Below, in pieces: positions 9,871 to 18,769 of a DNA stretch of 64,000 bases. Under the pieces are notes generated by a model, which did not search any database, was not told the origin of the DNA, and was given only the letters and a program-made list of their open reading frames with translations. Where the stretch lies: NCBI GenBank assembly GCA_052161605.1, contig CP197409.1. The stretch is one strand, 5' to 3'. The position numbers were made by a program, and so were the translations under genes. Source of the DNA: JBKCUI01 sp052161605. GTDB lineage: Bacteria > Planctomycetota > Planctomycetia > Pirellulales > Pirellulaceae. The first letter of the stretch is position 1. Each line of letters starts with the position of its first letter.

Positions 9871-12800
9871 ATGGGAAGGTCACGACGAACCACTGCGAAG
9901 AGGAACACTAGCAACAGCAGCGAGCGATCCGTACTCGAGCAGCTCATGGCTTCGCTGCGATTAAACGGGGGTGTAAGCGGCCTGTCTGGTTATGGAAAGC
10001 CAGGGGACGGTTTTACCAACGCCAGGCAACGCAAGTTTTACGAAGATTGTATCGCCCGAATCCGTTCTTATGCTGCCATCTACAGAAGTCGATACGATTT
10101 AGACATCGATCAAGATTGCGACTTAATGATTGAGCGAGTTCACTCGAATGGTGATCTAGAGCTCTCAGTAGAAGTCTTCGGAGTCGTGGAAGAAGATGAA
10201 GAGGAGGGTTACTACGATGTTTTTGACGACGACGATTATTATGACGATGAAGACGACGTGACCGAAGAGCACAAGCTCTTTATCTGTCTGTCTGATTCGA
10301 TTCCTCGATTTGGATGCACTTGCACGACCTCCCAAGGAGCTCGTGAATGCGGTCATATTCGCGAAGCCATTATGAACCTCAGTGTCCACAACACAAGTTT
10401 GCATAATGAATTCAAACGGAAGATCATTAGCGATGAGATCGATACGAAAGCTCTCGACAAGTCATTGTATCGCGTCAACACGGACGACATCGCGATAAAA
10501 CAACTCAGTCAACTGGTCCGATTAAAGAGCGCTAGTACCTCGGATAGTGATCGGATGCTAAAGCCGCTTAGCAATACGCCGGAAACAAGCCAAACTAGGT
10601 TAGCATGGAGTGTTTCTAATTCGAATCGAACGTGGAACATCATGCCCGTGCTGCAAGCTCCCAAGAAGAATGGTTCCGGTTTCAAAAAGGGAACAAAAAC
10701 CTCACTCGAAAGGCTTGCCTTACAATACCCCGAGCTGCTATCCGCGCAGGATCGAGCAGTCATTAAATTGGCAACTCAAGCCACATCCTATCATGGCACT
10801 TACATCAATCCCGTCGATGCGATGAGGGTGCTGGTATCAGCCGATAACGTCCTATTCAATGACACCCCCGCGACGGTAGAACTCGGTGAGCTTGCAATAA
10901 CACTGGAGGTCGAACCAGACGAAAAGCTGAAGATGGTACTGTGTACTGTCACAGGTCGGAAAATAGAGGGTTCATTCGCTGTTTCTGGTTCACTGGCCTG
11001 TTCCGTCTCAAAGGATGAAAGCCTGGTGACCGTCTTCGAGATTAGCCAAGCACAGCTTAATTCTCTTGTGGAATTGAACAAACTACCCGCCGTTTCCAAA
11101 GAACGTCGCGATGAACTGCTGAAGACGCTTCATCAATTACGCGAGACCGTCCCGGTCATCTTGCCAGAATCGTTCGGCTATAAGACCATGACCGATGCGA
11201 CAACGCCCGTTCTGTTGCTTAGATCCGGAAAACATGGCGAACTGGATTACGGGTTGCGAATCCGAACCAAAGGAGGACGCATCTCGTTACCAGGTGCTGC
11301 ACCGAACTCCTGGGTGGAAGACACCGAGGATTATAAGATCCAATGGGTTAGAAACCCACGCATGGAGTCCAGTCAATTAGCCCGCATGGCAGAGCAATTG
11401 GAGCTCGATCTGAACCCACACATGGACTACACAGGTTCGCTCGCTTCGATCGGTGAGGCCATCTCGCTGCTAGAGCGTGTGGAAACCATGCGCGACCAAG
11501 TCGAAGTCTTGTGGGACAAGGAAAGTGAAAAGCCGATGCGAGTCCTTGGCTCGATCACTGCCAAATCGCTCCGAGTGGAAATTACGTCGAAGAGGAATTG
11601 GTTCGGCATCACGGGTAGCTGCAAGCTAGGGGATGAGGAAGTGTCGATCGAGAAGCTGCTCGAGAGCATGAACGATCGCGACAATCCTCTGACGAGCAAC
11701 TACGTTCAGCTCGCCGATGGCCAGTTTGCAAAGATCGAGACCGAGCTCCGTAAAAAGCTCGAGCGAGTACGCAATGTAAGTCATACCGATCGCAAGAGCC
11801 TCGTGCTCGACTCAACGGCCGCACAAGAGATTCAAGCTCTCGCCGAAGAAGACATCGAGTGGAAGGCCGCAAAAGCATGGGAAGAACGCATGCGCAGATT
11901 CGAGAATGCTCGTACGCTCGAACCAACTTTGCCGGCGGGATTAAATGCGGAACTGAGGGATTATCAAATCGAGGGTTACAAGTGGCTGCGCCGTCTAGCC
12001 GAATGGGGTGTTGGTGGTATTTTGGCCGATGACATGGGGCTCGGTAAGACGCTCCAAACACTGGCGGTGCTCCTGGATCGGGCCGAAGAGGGGCCAACTC
12101 TCGTTATCGCACCAACCTCGGTCGGCTTTAACTGGATGCGAGAGACAGAACGCTTCGCTCCGAGCTTGAGACCCATACTATACCGAGAATCGGATCGTAA
12201 AGAATTACTGAGCGATCTCAAGGCCGGGGATGTCGTCATCAGTTCTTACGCCCTGGCTTTGCGGGATGGCTCGGAGCTAGCTAAAGTCGAGTGGGGAACG
12301 TTGGTGATGGACGAAGCGCAAGCCATCAAAAACGGCAGGTCCAAGACTAACCAGTCCATATCAGAGCTTCAGGCCAAATGGTCCATTGCATTGACGGGAA
12401 CCCCTATGGAAAACCACCTGGGGGAACTGTGGAGTTTGTTCAACGTCGTTTCTCCAGGGGTGTTTGGCGGCTGGGAAAGCTTTAGAAACCGATTTGCAAC
12501 ACCCATTGAAAAGCATAATGATCCCGTTGCCAGGGAAAATCTTTCGCAACGCCTTCAACCGTTCATCCTTCGCAGAACCAAAGAGAACGTTTTGAAGGAA
12601 CTGCCATCGCGAACCGAGGTGGTCCAATATGTCGACTTGAGTCCTGAGGAGCGTGCACAATACGAAACCATTCGTCGATCAGCCATCGGCGAAATACAGA
12701 ACTTGGCAGCGTTGCCAGATATCAAAGATCAGCGCTTCAAGATACTTGCCCTTTTGACCAGGTTGAGGCAGTTCGCATGCCATCCTGGAATCGTCAACAA

Positions 12801-13356
12801 GAACTGGACCCGTTCGTCGGCTAAGCTTGATCGGCTATGCAGCGTGCTAGAGAATCTCAAGGATGAGGGACACCGCGCACTGGTCTTCAGCCAGTTCACC
12901 GAGCACTTAGGCTTGATCCGCGAGGCGTTGAAAGAGCGAGGAATCTCGTTCCAGTATCTCGATGGCTCGACACCGGCTGTGGAGCGGCAACGTCGCGTGG
13001 ATGCCTTCCAAAATGGCACCGATGTCGCGTTCCTGATCTCGCTAAAAGCAGGGGGAACAGGATTGAACCTAACGGCAGCCGACTACGTGATTCACATGGA
13101 TCCGTGGTGGAATCCGGCTGTCGAAGACCAAGCGACCGACCGAGCGCACCGCATGGGACAACAAAAACCGGTCATGGTTTATCGGATCGTTGCACGCGGC
13201 ACGATTGAAGAGGAGATCCTTGCCTTGCACGACACCAAGCGTGACTTGGTGGACGGTATCCTCGAAGGTACCGACGCCTCGGCCAAGCTGTCCACAAAGG
13301 ATCTCATGGATATCATTGTAAACACCAACGGGAATTCCAACGGCAAAGGGGCATGA
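9871..13356 (+). CDS. SNF2-family helicase with SWIM zinc finger
   Basis: Predicted DNA-dependent ATPase of the SNF2/Rad54-like family, 1161 aa, acting on DNA or protein-DNA complexes. The N-terminal part has a very acidic tract (about residues 105-135, runs of D, E and Y), then a SWIM-type zinc site near 150 (CTCT, then CGH). The ATPase core is in the C-terminal 480 residues: Walker A in DDMGLGKT (about 725), the DEAQ box in VMDEAQAIKN (about 815), LTGTPMEN, and the second lobe with GGTGLNLTAADYVIHMDPWW and DRAHRMGQ. Start chosen at the ATG after AGGAAAGGAAT. Bacterial SWIM-SNF2 proteins are common; their specific role is usually unknown. Single gene with a hairpin downstream. Confidence 0.92.
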   Translation: MGRSRRTTAKRNTSNSSERSVLEQLMASLRLNGGVSGLSGYGKPGDGFTNARQRKFYEDCIARIRSYAAIYRSRYDLDIDQDCDLMIERVHSNGDLELSVEVFGVVEEDEEEGYYDVFDDDDYYDDEDDVTEEHKLFICLSDSIPRFGCTCTTSQGARECGHIREAIMNLSVHNTSLHNEFKRKIISDEIDTKALDKSLYRVNTDDIAIKQLSQLVRLKSASTSDSDRMLKPLSNTPETSQTRLAWSVSNSNRTWNIMPVLQAPKKNGSGFKKGTKTSLERLALQYPELLSAQDRAVIKLATQATSYHGTYINPVDAMRVLVSADNVLFNDTPATVELGELAITLEVEPDEKLKMVLCTVTGRKIEGSFAVSGSLACSVSKDESLVTVFEISQAQLNSLVELNKLPAVSKERRDELLKTLHQLRETVPVILPESFGYKTMTDATTPVLLLRSGKHGELDYGLRIRTKGGRISLPGAAPNSWVEDTEDYKIQWVRNPRMESSQLARMAEQLELDLNPHMDYTGSLASIGEAISLLERVETMRDQVEVLWDKESEKPMRVLGSITAKSLRVEITSKRNWFGITGSCKLGDEEVSIEKLLESMNDRDNPLTSNYVQLADGQFAKIETELRKKLERVRNVSHTDRKSLVLDSTAAQEIQALAEEDIEWKAAKAWEERMRRFENARTLEPTLPAGLNAELRDYQIEGYKWLRRLAEWGVGGILADDMGLGKTLQTLAVLLDRAEEGPTLVIAPTSVGFNWMRETERFAPSLRPILYRESDRKELLSDLKAGDVVISSYALALRDGSELAKVEWGTLVMDEAQAIKNGRSKTNQSISELQAKWSIALTGTPMENHLGELWSLFNVVSPGVFGGWESFRNRFATPIEKHNDPVARENLSQRLQPFILRRTKENVLKELPSRTEVVQYVDLSPEERAQYETIRRSAIGEIQNLAALPDIKDQRFKILALLTRLRQFACHPGIVNKNWTRSSAKLDRLCSVLENLKDEGHRALVFSQFTEHLGLIREALKERGISFQYLDGSTPAVERQRRVDAFQNGTDVAFLISLKAGGTGLNLTAADYVIHMDPWWNPAVEDQATDRAHRMGQQKPVMVYRIVARGTIEEEILALHDTKRDLVDGILEGTDASAKLSTKDLMDIIVNTNGNSNGKGA

Positions 13357-13744
13357 TGCCGTTGGTTCGGGGGGGCCGTTACTGTTTATCCTCTTTACAT
13401 GGTGCAACCTCTCTTTGTTCCGTAGGAACGAAGAGAGGTTGAAAGAAAAGTGCACACCCACTTTCTCTCTTCCCGAGGCGGAGCAGCTTTTATACAGCTG
13501 GATGATCTATAATTCTGGCGGGTACAATTCGACGGTCGATAAAAATGCGGTGCCCCCAGAATGTCCTAAATGAGTCCATTATTTCCAGCATCATGGCGGA
13601 ACTAAGGTCAGCCATCACCGAATATTTGGATTTATGCAAAATTTGCTTGACACCAACGATTCGCCTCACTTACCTTAAATGGATGTAGGGAGGTGTCGTG
13701 CGATTTGAGCAGATTCCAGATCATTGCTTTAGTTAAAAAGACCC
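13357..13744. other. Intergenic stretch after the helicase gene
   Basis: Contains the long hairpin at 13405-13441, described separately. The remaining 300 bases are AT-richer and presumably hold the promoter of the downstream gene; no gene or RNA is recognised. Confidence 0.5.
13405..13441 (+). terminator. Long hairpin downstream of the helicase gene
   Basis: CAACCTCTCTTTGTTCC pairs with GGAACGAAGAGAGGTTG around a GTA loop, 17 pairs with one T:G wobble. The right arm is followed by AAAG, so there is no clean T-run. It can end transcription, but its core GTTCCGTAGGAAC also occurs at 16436-16448, so it may be a dispersed palindromic repeat. Confidence 0.5.
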
Positions 13745-14428
13745 ATGCTCAAGCACCTGTTGCCATTTGGCTTGCCGGGATTAAGAATATTTCTAATTCT
13801 CGCGGCCTTTATCAAGATGCTTGATCATTCTCTATGGTTCCGATGGGAGAGGTCTTGGCTCTTTGATTTTAGATGTACGAGCATAAAGATTGCCACTTTT
13901 ATGTGTGTCTTGGTCTGTGTTGGAGTACGTACAGAAGCTGGAGATGCCTCTACTGTGATCGCTCGTAGCGTAGTTGTCTTTGAAAAACAACGAGCGATCA
14001 ATCTGCCGGTGGGCGTGGCTTTCGTGGCCAGGATGTCGCAAAAAGTCGGCAATCAAAATTTAGAGGAGACGAACATCTCTGTACTCTTGAATGAGTCTGG
14101 AACGGGTATCGATGCATCGTATCGCAAGGATAATCGAAGCAATAAGAGCCACTTCAGCGTTGCTATTGTAAATTCCGACTATGGGGCTGTTGCAGATCGT
14201 AAAAATACGAATGCACTAAGATCATCGTTCATGCTCAGTTCACTCGACAAACAGGGTTTCAGCTTGGACACATACTGGAAGAATGATGAACCCGCTGGGA
14301 TCTGGTTGCAAGAAACGATTAAGATGAAACTGTCATCACGTTACTTCAATTTGGAAATGCAGACTTCTCGGAGTCGATCAGGGATTGGCAGAGACGAAAT
14401 GGCAAAGTGGATTTTGAAGAAGGAGTAG
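13745..14428 (+). CDS. Hypothetical exported protein, N-terminal part of a split gene
   Basis: No family recognised. The 227-residue frame has hydrophobic stretches near its N-terminus (about residues 13-25 and 47-58) followed by RTEAGDAS, which could be a signal sequence if translation starts at an internal ATG. The last 30 or so residues become Ser/Arg-rich and read like an out-of-frame tail. The other frame is open from 14323 and gives a sensible sequence (FSESIRDWQRRNGKVDFEE) that runs straight into the next frame. I infer that this and the next entry are one gene broken by a frameshift somewhere in 14323-14400. It stands upstream of the DUF1559 gene. Confidence 0.55.
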   Translation: MLKHLLPFGLPGLRIFLILAAFIKMLDHSLWFRWERSWLFDFRCTSIKIATFMCVLVCVGVRTEAGDASTVIARSVVVFEKQRAINLPVGVAFVARMSQKVGNQNLEETNISVLLNESGTGIDASYRKDNRSNKSHFSVAIVNSDYGAVADRKNTNALRSSFMLSSLDKQGFSLDTYWKNDEPAGIWLQETIKMKLSSRYFNLEMQTSRSRSGIGRDEMAKWILKKE

Positions 14429-14856
14429 GTGCAAGCAAGTTGTATGAGCTTCGGTTTTCGGATTGGCCGGTTGGCGATGAGAATAAGATGACTTATCGAA
14501 TTGATCCAGAATCGTTCGTTATTCGCGAAATTGAAGGCTTTTTTGGGGGGACACGTGCAAAACTCGAGGTCCTGGAATTTACGAATTTTAAGGATGTGCC
14601 ATTTCCTAAAAGAACAAAGCTAACTAACAAGCAGCCCAGCGGTGAAACCCTGGTTAAGCAGTGCGAATGGAATGAAAGCACTGTTGAGTCGGTGGGTTTT
14701 GTCCAGGAGCAACTTTATTTGCCATTTTATGGGTTATCACACCCCGATCTCGGAGAATTACCTGAGGAGAAACCTTCGTGGACTTATGTTTATGTGGTGG
14801 TCGGATTCCTATTTCTTGTCGCAGCATGGTTGATTTCGAAAAAGTACCGCAATTGA
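14407..14856 (+). CDS. Hypothetical protein with C-terminal membrane anchor, C-terminal part of a split gene
   Basis: The 149-residue frame starts formally at a GTG (14407) but its sequence is continuous upstream to 14323 without a start codon. It has a soluble part and ends with a membrane helix (VYVVVGFLFLVAAWLIS) and a short basic tail (KKYRN). Together with the preceding frame this makes a protein with an N-terminal export signal, an outside domain and a C-terminal anchor of about 370 residues. No known domain. It overlaps the preceding frame by 22 bases and lies 30 bases before the DUF1559 gene, so it may be co-transcribed with it. Confidence 0.5.
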   Translation: MDFEEGVGASKLYELRFSDWPVGDENKMTYRIDPESFVIREIEGFFGGTRAKLEVLEFTNFKDVPFPKRTKLTNKQPSGETLVKQCEWNESTVESVGFVQEQLYLPFYGLSHPDLGELPEEKPSWTYVYVVVGFLFLVAAWLISKKYRN

Positions 14857-14886
14857 CGGTTTCTGATTACAAAGGATAGAGCTTGC

Positions 14887-15798
14887 ATGCTAATAAGACG
14901 CGGATTCACGCTTGTTGAACTTTTAGTGGTCATTGGAATTATTGCAGCTTTGGTTTCCTTGCTTTTGCCGGCAGTGCAAGGGGCACGCGAGGCTGCAAGA
15001 CGTATTCAATGTGGCAGCAGTATGCGTCAACTAGGGATCGCTGTTCATAATTTCCACACGAGGAGTCGATTTGTACCGCGTGTCAAAAATGCGTATGCTG
15101 GTTCTGTCCATTGGCATTCGCTTATTCTAGCGGATATCGAGCAGGAACCTCTTCAACTCAAAATCAATCAGCAGATGCAAGATGGAGTTCCATGGAATGC
15201 ACTGGAAGGAATGCGCACTCGAGTAAATACCTTTGCATGTGCAGGCGACCCAGCCCTAGACCGATTGGTTAGACATTACATCTCAGGCCGAGTATTTGCA
15301 GCCACTAACTATGTCGGAATCGTCGGCCAAAGTCTCGAGGATAACGACGGTTTGTTTCCTTCTCCGTTTGAACATCGGGGAGCTGAAGTCACATTTCGCG
15401 ATATCACCATTCGATTTTCGGATGTTCGAGATGGATTGAGCAATACTCTGGCGATTGCTGAGCGTCCCATTGCGAACGAGGCAATAGTAGGGACTTGGCA
15501 GTCATCGCAGGAGTATGGCCATCAATCGATTGGCGTCGCCGAAGACATGTCGCTGTGGGGGCTCACTCGTTCGGTATATCTTTACTACTCTTCGATGAAC
15601 CCATGTGAACGACAAAGATTTACTCGCGGCCGGGTAGAGATTATTTGTGATCAATTCCACCCATGGAGTTTTCATCCTGGCGGTGCGAACTTTGTGCTCG
15701 CAGATGGAAGCCAGACTTTCTTAAGTTACAACATACAAGAAAGAGTTTTGCTCGCCTTGGCCACGATTGCCGGTGGCGAAACGATTCCGGGCGAATAG
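14887..15798 (+). CDS. DUF1559 domain-containing prepilin-like protein
   Basis: A typical planctomycete DUF1559 (SBP_bac_10-like) protein, 303 aa. The N-terminus RRGFTLVELLVVIGIIAAL is a type IV prepilin signal with the cleavage site after Gly and Phe at +1, followed by the hydrophobic helix and LLPAVQGAREAARR, the hallmark that follows in DUF1559 proteins. The C-terminus has the usual SFHPGGANFVLADGS motif (H-x-GG-N-x-x-x-x-DGS). Such proteins are paralogous in dozens to hundreds of copies per planctomycete genome and are pseudopilin-like; their function is not settled. It follows the split hypothetical gene and precedes a lipoprotein gene on the same strand. Confidence 0.93.
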   Translation: MLIRRGFTLVELLVVIGIIAALVSLLLPAVQGAREAARRIQCGSSMRQLGIAVHNFHTRSRFVPRVKNAYAGSVHWHSLILADIEQEPLQLKINQQMQDGVPWNALEGMRTRVNTFACAGDPALDRLVRHYISGRVFAATNYVGIVGQSLEDNDGLFPSPFEHRGAEVTFRDITIRFSDVRDGLSNTLAIAERPIANEAIVGTWQSSQEYGHQSIGVAEDMSLWGLTRSVYLYYSSMNPCERQRFTRGRVEIICDQFHPWSFHPGGANFVLADGSQTFLSYNIQERVLLALATIAGGETIPGE

Positions 15799-15847
15799 AG
15801 ATTGGTACGCGTGAAACCTGTTGCCCCCCACTTTTCTAGAGGTACTT

Positions 15848-16327
15848 ATGTTGGAGCTACTGACGCCAATCGTCCGGCAACAAAACCGAAAACCAAGAGT
15901 GAGTAGGTTAGTATCCCTCAATCTATGCGTCCTTTTGATAGTCGGGTGCTCTCCACAACTTTCGGATACGACTAAATCGATCTGGTTGCCATTCGATCGA
16001 GAACATGTATTGCGCAGTATCGAAATCAGCGAAACGGTGATTTTATTCGGAAATCCAATTTACAGCGTAGAAGGCGAAATCATGCAATCATTCCTAGCCA
16101 CCGATGATTGCATTGGAAAGCTAACGAAAAGCAGAGCCGAATTGTACTATCTAGAGTACATGACGAAGAAGCCCGTTACAGAGGAATTTATGCAGTTGAC
16201 TCGCAGAACATACAGCCCAATTCTTGTACTTTTCCATGCGTCGAAGGAGCCGGAGTATTTTTCAATTCACGATCTCGATAGATTTGATAATTCGATTGTT
16301 TTTTTGGGGAGCCAAGCGTCGAACTAA
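15848..16327 (+). CDS. Predicted lipoprotein of unknown function
   Basis: A 159-residue protein with basic residues, a hydrophobic stretch and the lipobox LIVGC (Cys near residue 34), so it is probably a lipid-anchored exported protein. The rest has no domain I recognise. I choose the ATG at 15848; the frame can be extended to a TTG at 15821, but that adds nothing typical of a signal. It begins 49 bases after the DUF1559 gene, as small lipoprotein genes often do in planctomycetes, and may be co-transcribed with it. A palindrome (16333-16348) follows the stop directly. Confidence 0.65.
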   Translation: MLELLTPIVRQQNRKPRVSRLVSLNLCVLLIVGCSPQLSDTTKSIWLPFDREHVLRSIEISETVILFGNPIYSVEGEIMQSFLATDDCIGKLTKSRAELYYLEYMTKKPVTEEFMQLTRRTYSPILVLFHASKEPEYFSIHDLDRFDNSIVFLGSQASN

Positions 16328-16332
16328 GCTGA

Positions 16333-16348
16333 CGTCCCTGACGGGACG
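16333..16348. repeat. Short perfect palindrome after the lipoprotein gene
   Basis: CGTCCC-TGAC-GGGACG, six pairs with a four-base loop, five bases after the stop codon. No T-run follows. It could help terminate transcription from either side or be a dispersed repeat. Confidence 0.4.
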
Positions 16349-16435
16349 GTGAGGTGTGCGGGGCGGGCGTTCGGGCTGCCGACACTATCGGCCCTAAGGC
16401 GACTTTCGAATTTGCTCCCCTCCGGGACTCTCTTC

Positions 16436-16448
16436 GTTCCGTAGGAAC
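16436..16448. repeat. Second copy of the GTTCCGTAGGAAC palindrome
   Basis: The 13-base palindrome and its left flank (CTCTCTTCGTTCCGTAGGAAC) match the core of the hairpin at 13405-13441. It lies between the lipoprotein gene and the convergent PPC gene. This suggests a dispersed palindromic repeat in this genome. Confidence 0.45.
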
Positions 16449-16528
16449 CAAATGTCGGCAGTACGAATACAACTTCGCGATGCGTTTCCTGAATGGATTC
16501 GGAGTTTTTCCATTGCCGCCCGCCCTAT

Positions 16529-18016
16529 CTACTCGGTTACCGTTAGCCAAGCAGGTACGGGGGCCGCAGCGGTTGTTACGGGGCTGGGATTGTCAGACCC
16601 TTTTTGTTTGATCTGGATTGGTAGAACGCCCGCATAGGGTTTAGCCGATTTGATTTTCACAGTCAGGTCGCTTTTCGGCTTGTCAATCGTGAGCGTGCTA
16701 GGTTCGATCACGAGTTCGAGATTCTCGTCTAATGGGGACAGTTCGACCTCGCCTGTCCAGCCAGCAAGGGTCTCGAATTTCAACGCGATATCGATGTCTT
16801 GATTGGTTTTGCCCTGGTAAGCATCCGCACTTGTGAATATCGAAACAGCCGGCTCCACCGAAGTGATCGAAAGCCAATAGTCATGCTTGGGTCCACCGCG
16901 ACGATGGAAATCGCCAACGACCGCGTAGTAGTTCGCGTCGTCGGGAATCTTCCAGAAAATAGAAACATCTCGTTCATTGTCCGCATCGTCTTGAAAGACG
17001 TGTTGCTCTCCCTTCTCGTTGACGATTGTTAGTACCGGATCGAGTTGCGAGCCCATGCTTCTCGCTGTGACTTGCACTCGCAGGGTTGTGCCGGCCGCTT
17101 GGGGCAACTGATAGTAATGGCTCTCGGCGGTTCGTCGGCCGGATTCACCTTTCTGGGATTCGATTCTTCGAAGGAGTTTCTCATTGAGCCGAAGTGTTGA
17201 AGCCGTCGCTGGTGTGTTCCCCGGTTTTGCATCGCTCGGAGAGCATTGCTCCAGGTGCGGTGCCCGATCTGATGGAATCTCATATTCGAGAGGCCCCAAT
17301 CGACAACGCAGTCGGTACCACCAATCAGCGCCACCTCGAAAAGAAATCGTGCTGTCCGGCTCGGCGGGAAAGGCGAACACCTTTACGATATAGCTCCCCG
17401 AATGCGGAGCGACGATTTCCAAGGCGGGATCGAGCCCAAAGTGGTCGATCGATTCCATCAACACGAAACCGCGATCGTCCAGAATCTGAAGATTGGCATC
17501 AACAGGGGTACCGTATCGGTGCGAATCGATGACAGCCGAGAAAACATCTCCTTCGCTAAGTTCGACTTGGAAGCAGTCTACATCGACATTCTTTTCAAGA
17601 ACTCCACTGACCGATTGGTCGGGGAGAATCGGAGTTGCGGTGCTTGGCTTATCGTTGGGTTCGATCTCGGAAGCGACTGGAGCAGAGGAGATCAGAATCG
17701 GTCGTACCGGGGTTGAGCCAGCAGAATTGAAGAATCGGAACCAAGCGTTTTGCAGAGTGAATGACTCGGCCACGGTGACTTGAAAGACACCAGGTTCCTC
17801 GAGACAACTCCAGCTGACATCGGGGGAGCTGCTCCATATCTGAACAGGCCAGCTTTTGAATTGGCCGGTTGCTCGAATCTCGAGTCCTTCGCCGCGAGAT
17901 GCGGTGACCGGATTCAGTCGTGTGATTTGAGGCGGTTCCTCGGCTCGCGTATTGGGTAGATACAGGATCAGGCTGAAGAGCAGAATTCCTGCCCGATTGA
18001 TAGCGTTCCAAATCAT
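16529..18016 (-). CDS. Secreted protein with pre-peptidase C-terminal (PPC) domains
   Basis: Exported 495-residue protein. The signal peptide is residues 1-25 (NTRAEE cleavage region). Two PPC-type modules are visible: the first starts at SEIEPNDKPSTATPI (about 110) and runs to GSYIVKVFAF, the second ends at NYYAVVGDFHRRGGPKHDYW (about 375), and a final beta-rich domain of the Ig-like type follows. PPC domains are beta-sandwiches that usually sit at the end of secreted proteases; no protease domain is present here, and planctomycete paralogues are often longer. It probably works at or outside the cell surface. Its gene is divergent from csrA across a 461-base spacer. Confidence 0.8.
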   Translation of the reverse strand: MIWNAINRAGILLFSLILYLPNTRAEEPPQITRLNPVTASRGEGLEIRATGQFKSWPVQIWSSSPDVSWSCLEEPGVFQVTVAESFTLQNAWFRFFNSAGSTPVRPILISSAPVASEIEPNDKPSTATPILPDQSVSGVLEKNVDVDCFQVELSEGDVFSAVIDSHRYGTPVDANLQILDDRGFVLMESIDHFGLDPALEIVAPHSGSYIVKVFAFPAEPDSTISFRGGADWWYRLRCRLGPLEYEIPSDRAPHLEQCSPSDAKPGNTPATASTLRLNEKLLRRIESQKGESGRRTAESHYYQLPQAAGTTLRVQVTARSMGSQLDPVLTIVNEKGEQHVFQDDADNERDVSIFWKIPDDANYYAVVGDFHRRGGPKHDYWLSITSVEPAVSIFTSADAYQGKTNQDIDIALKFETLAGWTGEVELSPLDENLELVIEPSTLTIDKPKSDLTVKIKSAKPYAGVLPIQIKQKGSDNPSPVTTAAAPVPAWLTVTE

Positions 18017-18477
18017 GGGTGTAGATTACCGGTGGGAGATTGCTGGCATTATGGGGGGAAAGGGAGGGGGGGCTTGTGCTCGAGGTCTCATTTTGACTCA
18101 ACGCGAGTATCAATTTGAACCAAAATCGTTTTCCAAAAGGGATATTTTTTAAAGAAGTGGTGTGACCAGACGTGTCAACATCGGGTGCGATACTAGTTCT
18201 GTCAAGCAAACGACCCAGGCCGCGAGCGTCGCGAACTGGCAGTTTTGTAACCAATTGTAGAAAAAGCGTGTGGAAACGAGAGATTTCTCGCCTCAAAAGC
18301 CAACCAAAGTCAGCCTAGATACGAAGAACTTGAACCAAAAGCCGAATTTTCCCAATTCTGGTCCTGAAAAGACGAACTTTTGGTACGTCGTTCGCTTCTA
18401 AGTGAGTGACAGTAGCGTGAGAGTAGACATCGCTGAAACACACGAAGTGCAAGCAAAATAACACGGAGGAATGAATT
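18017..18477. other. Divergent intergenic region upstream of csrA
   Basis: No gene is supported. It holds the promoters of the PPC-protein gene (minus) and csrA (plus). At 18161-18177 it contains TGTGACCAGACGTGTCA, nearly identical to a sequence downstream of the recombinase cassette (62810-62826). A GGAGGA Shine-Dalgarno lies 8 bases before the csrA ATG. Confidence 0.5.
18161..18177 (+). repeat. TGTGACCA-type 17-base motif, copy 1
   Basis: TGTGACCAGACGTGTCA differs at one base from the motif at 62810-62826. Both are imperfect inverted repeats (TGTGAC with GTGTCA), so the pair could be binding sites of one regulator or a dispersed repeat. Confidence 0.4.
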
Positions 18478-18738
18478 ATGTTGGTACTGAGCCGAAAAGA
18501 AGGTGAAAGAATCCAAATTGGCGACAATATTACCTTGGTCGTTTCCAAGGTTAGCGGTAATCGCGTCACAATTGGGATCGAGGCTCCTCGGGACGTAAAG
18601 GTCGTTCGAGGAGAGTTAGGGGAGACAGGGGCTTCTGCTGGAGAGCCTGCAACGGCGGCGTTACCCGCTGCCGTGAGGGCCTCTACGTTAAGAGAATTCG
18701 CAGCTAGCGTCTTACCTCTCCAAAGACAGGTCGGGTAA
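18478..18738 (+). CDS. csrA: Carbon storage regulator CsrA
   Basis: RNA-binding post-transcriptional regulator that binds GGA motifs in hairpins near ribosome sites and blocks or stabilises mRNAs. The first 45 residues match CsrA closely (MLVLSRKEGERIQIGDNITL, then VTIGIEAPRDVKVVRGEL), including the Arg44-equivalent contact region. The 86-residue length is greater than the usual 60-75; the extra C-terminal tail is Ala-rich and unconserved. A strong GGAGGA lies 8 bases before the ATG. It is monocistronic, converging with the Wzz-like gene 31 bases away. In planctomycetes CsrA targets are largely unstudied. Confidence 0.95.
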   Translation: MLVLSRKEGERIQIGDNITLVVSKVSGNRVTIGIEAPRDVKVVRGELGETGASAGEPATAALPAAVRASTLREFAASVLPLQRQVG

Positions 18739-18769
18739 AGGACAATGTAGGAAAGTCTTTCCAGCCGAC

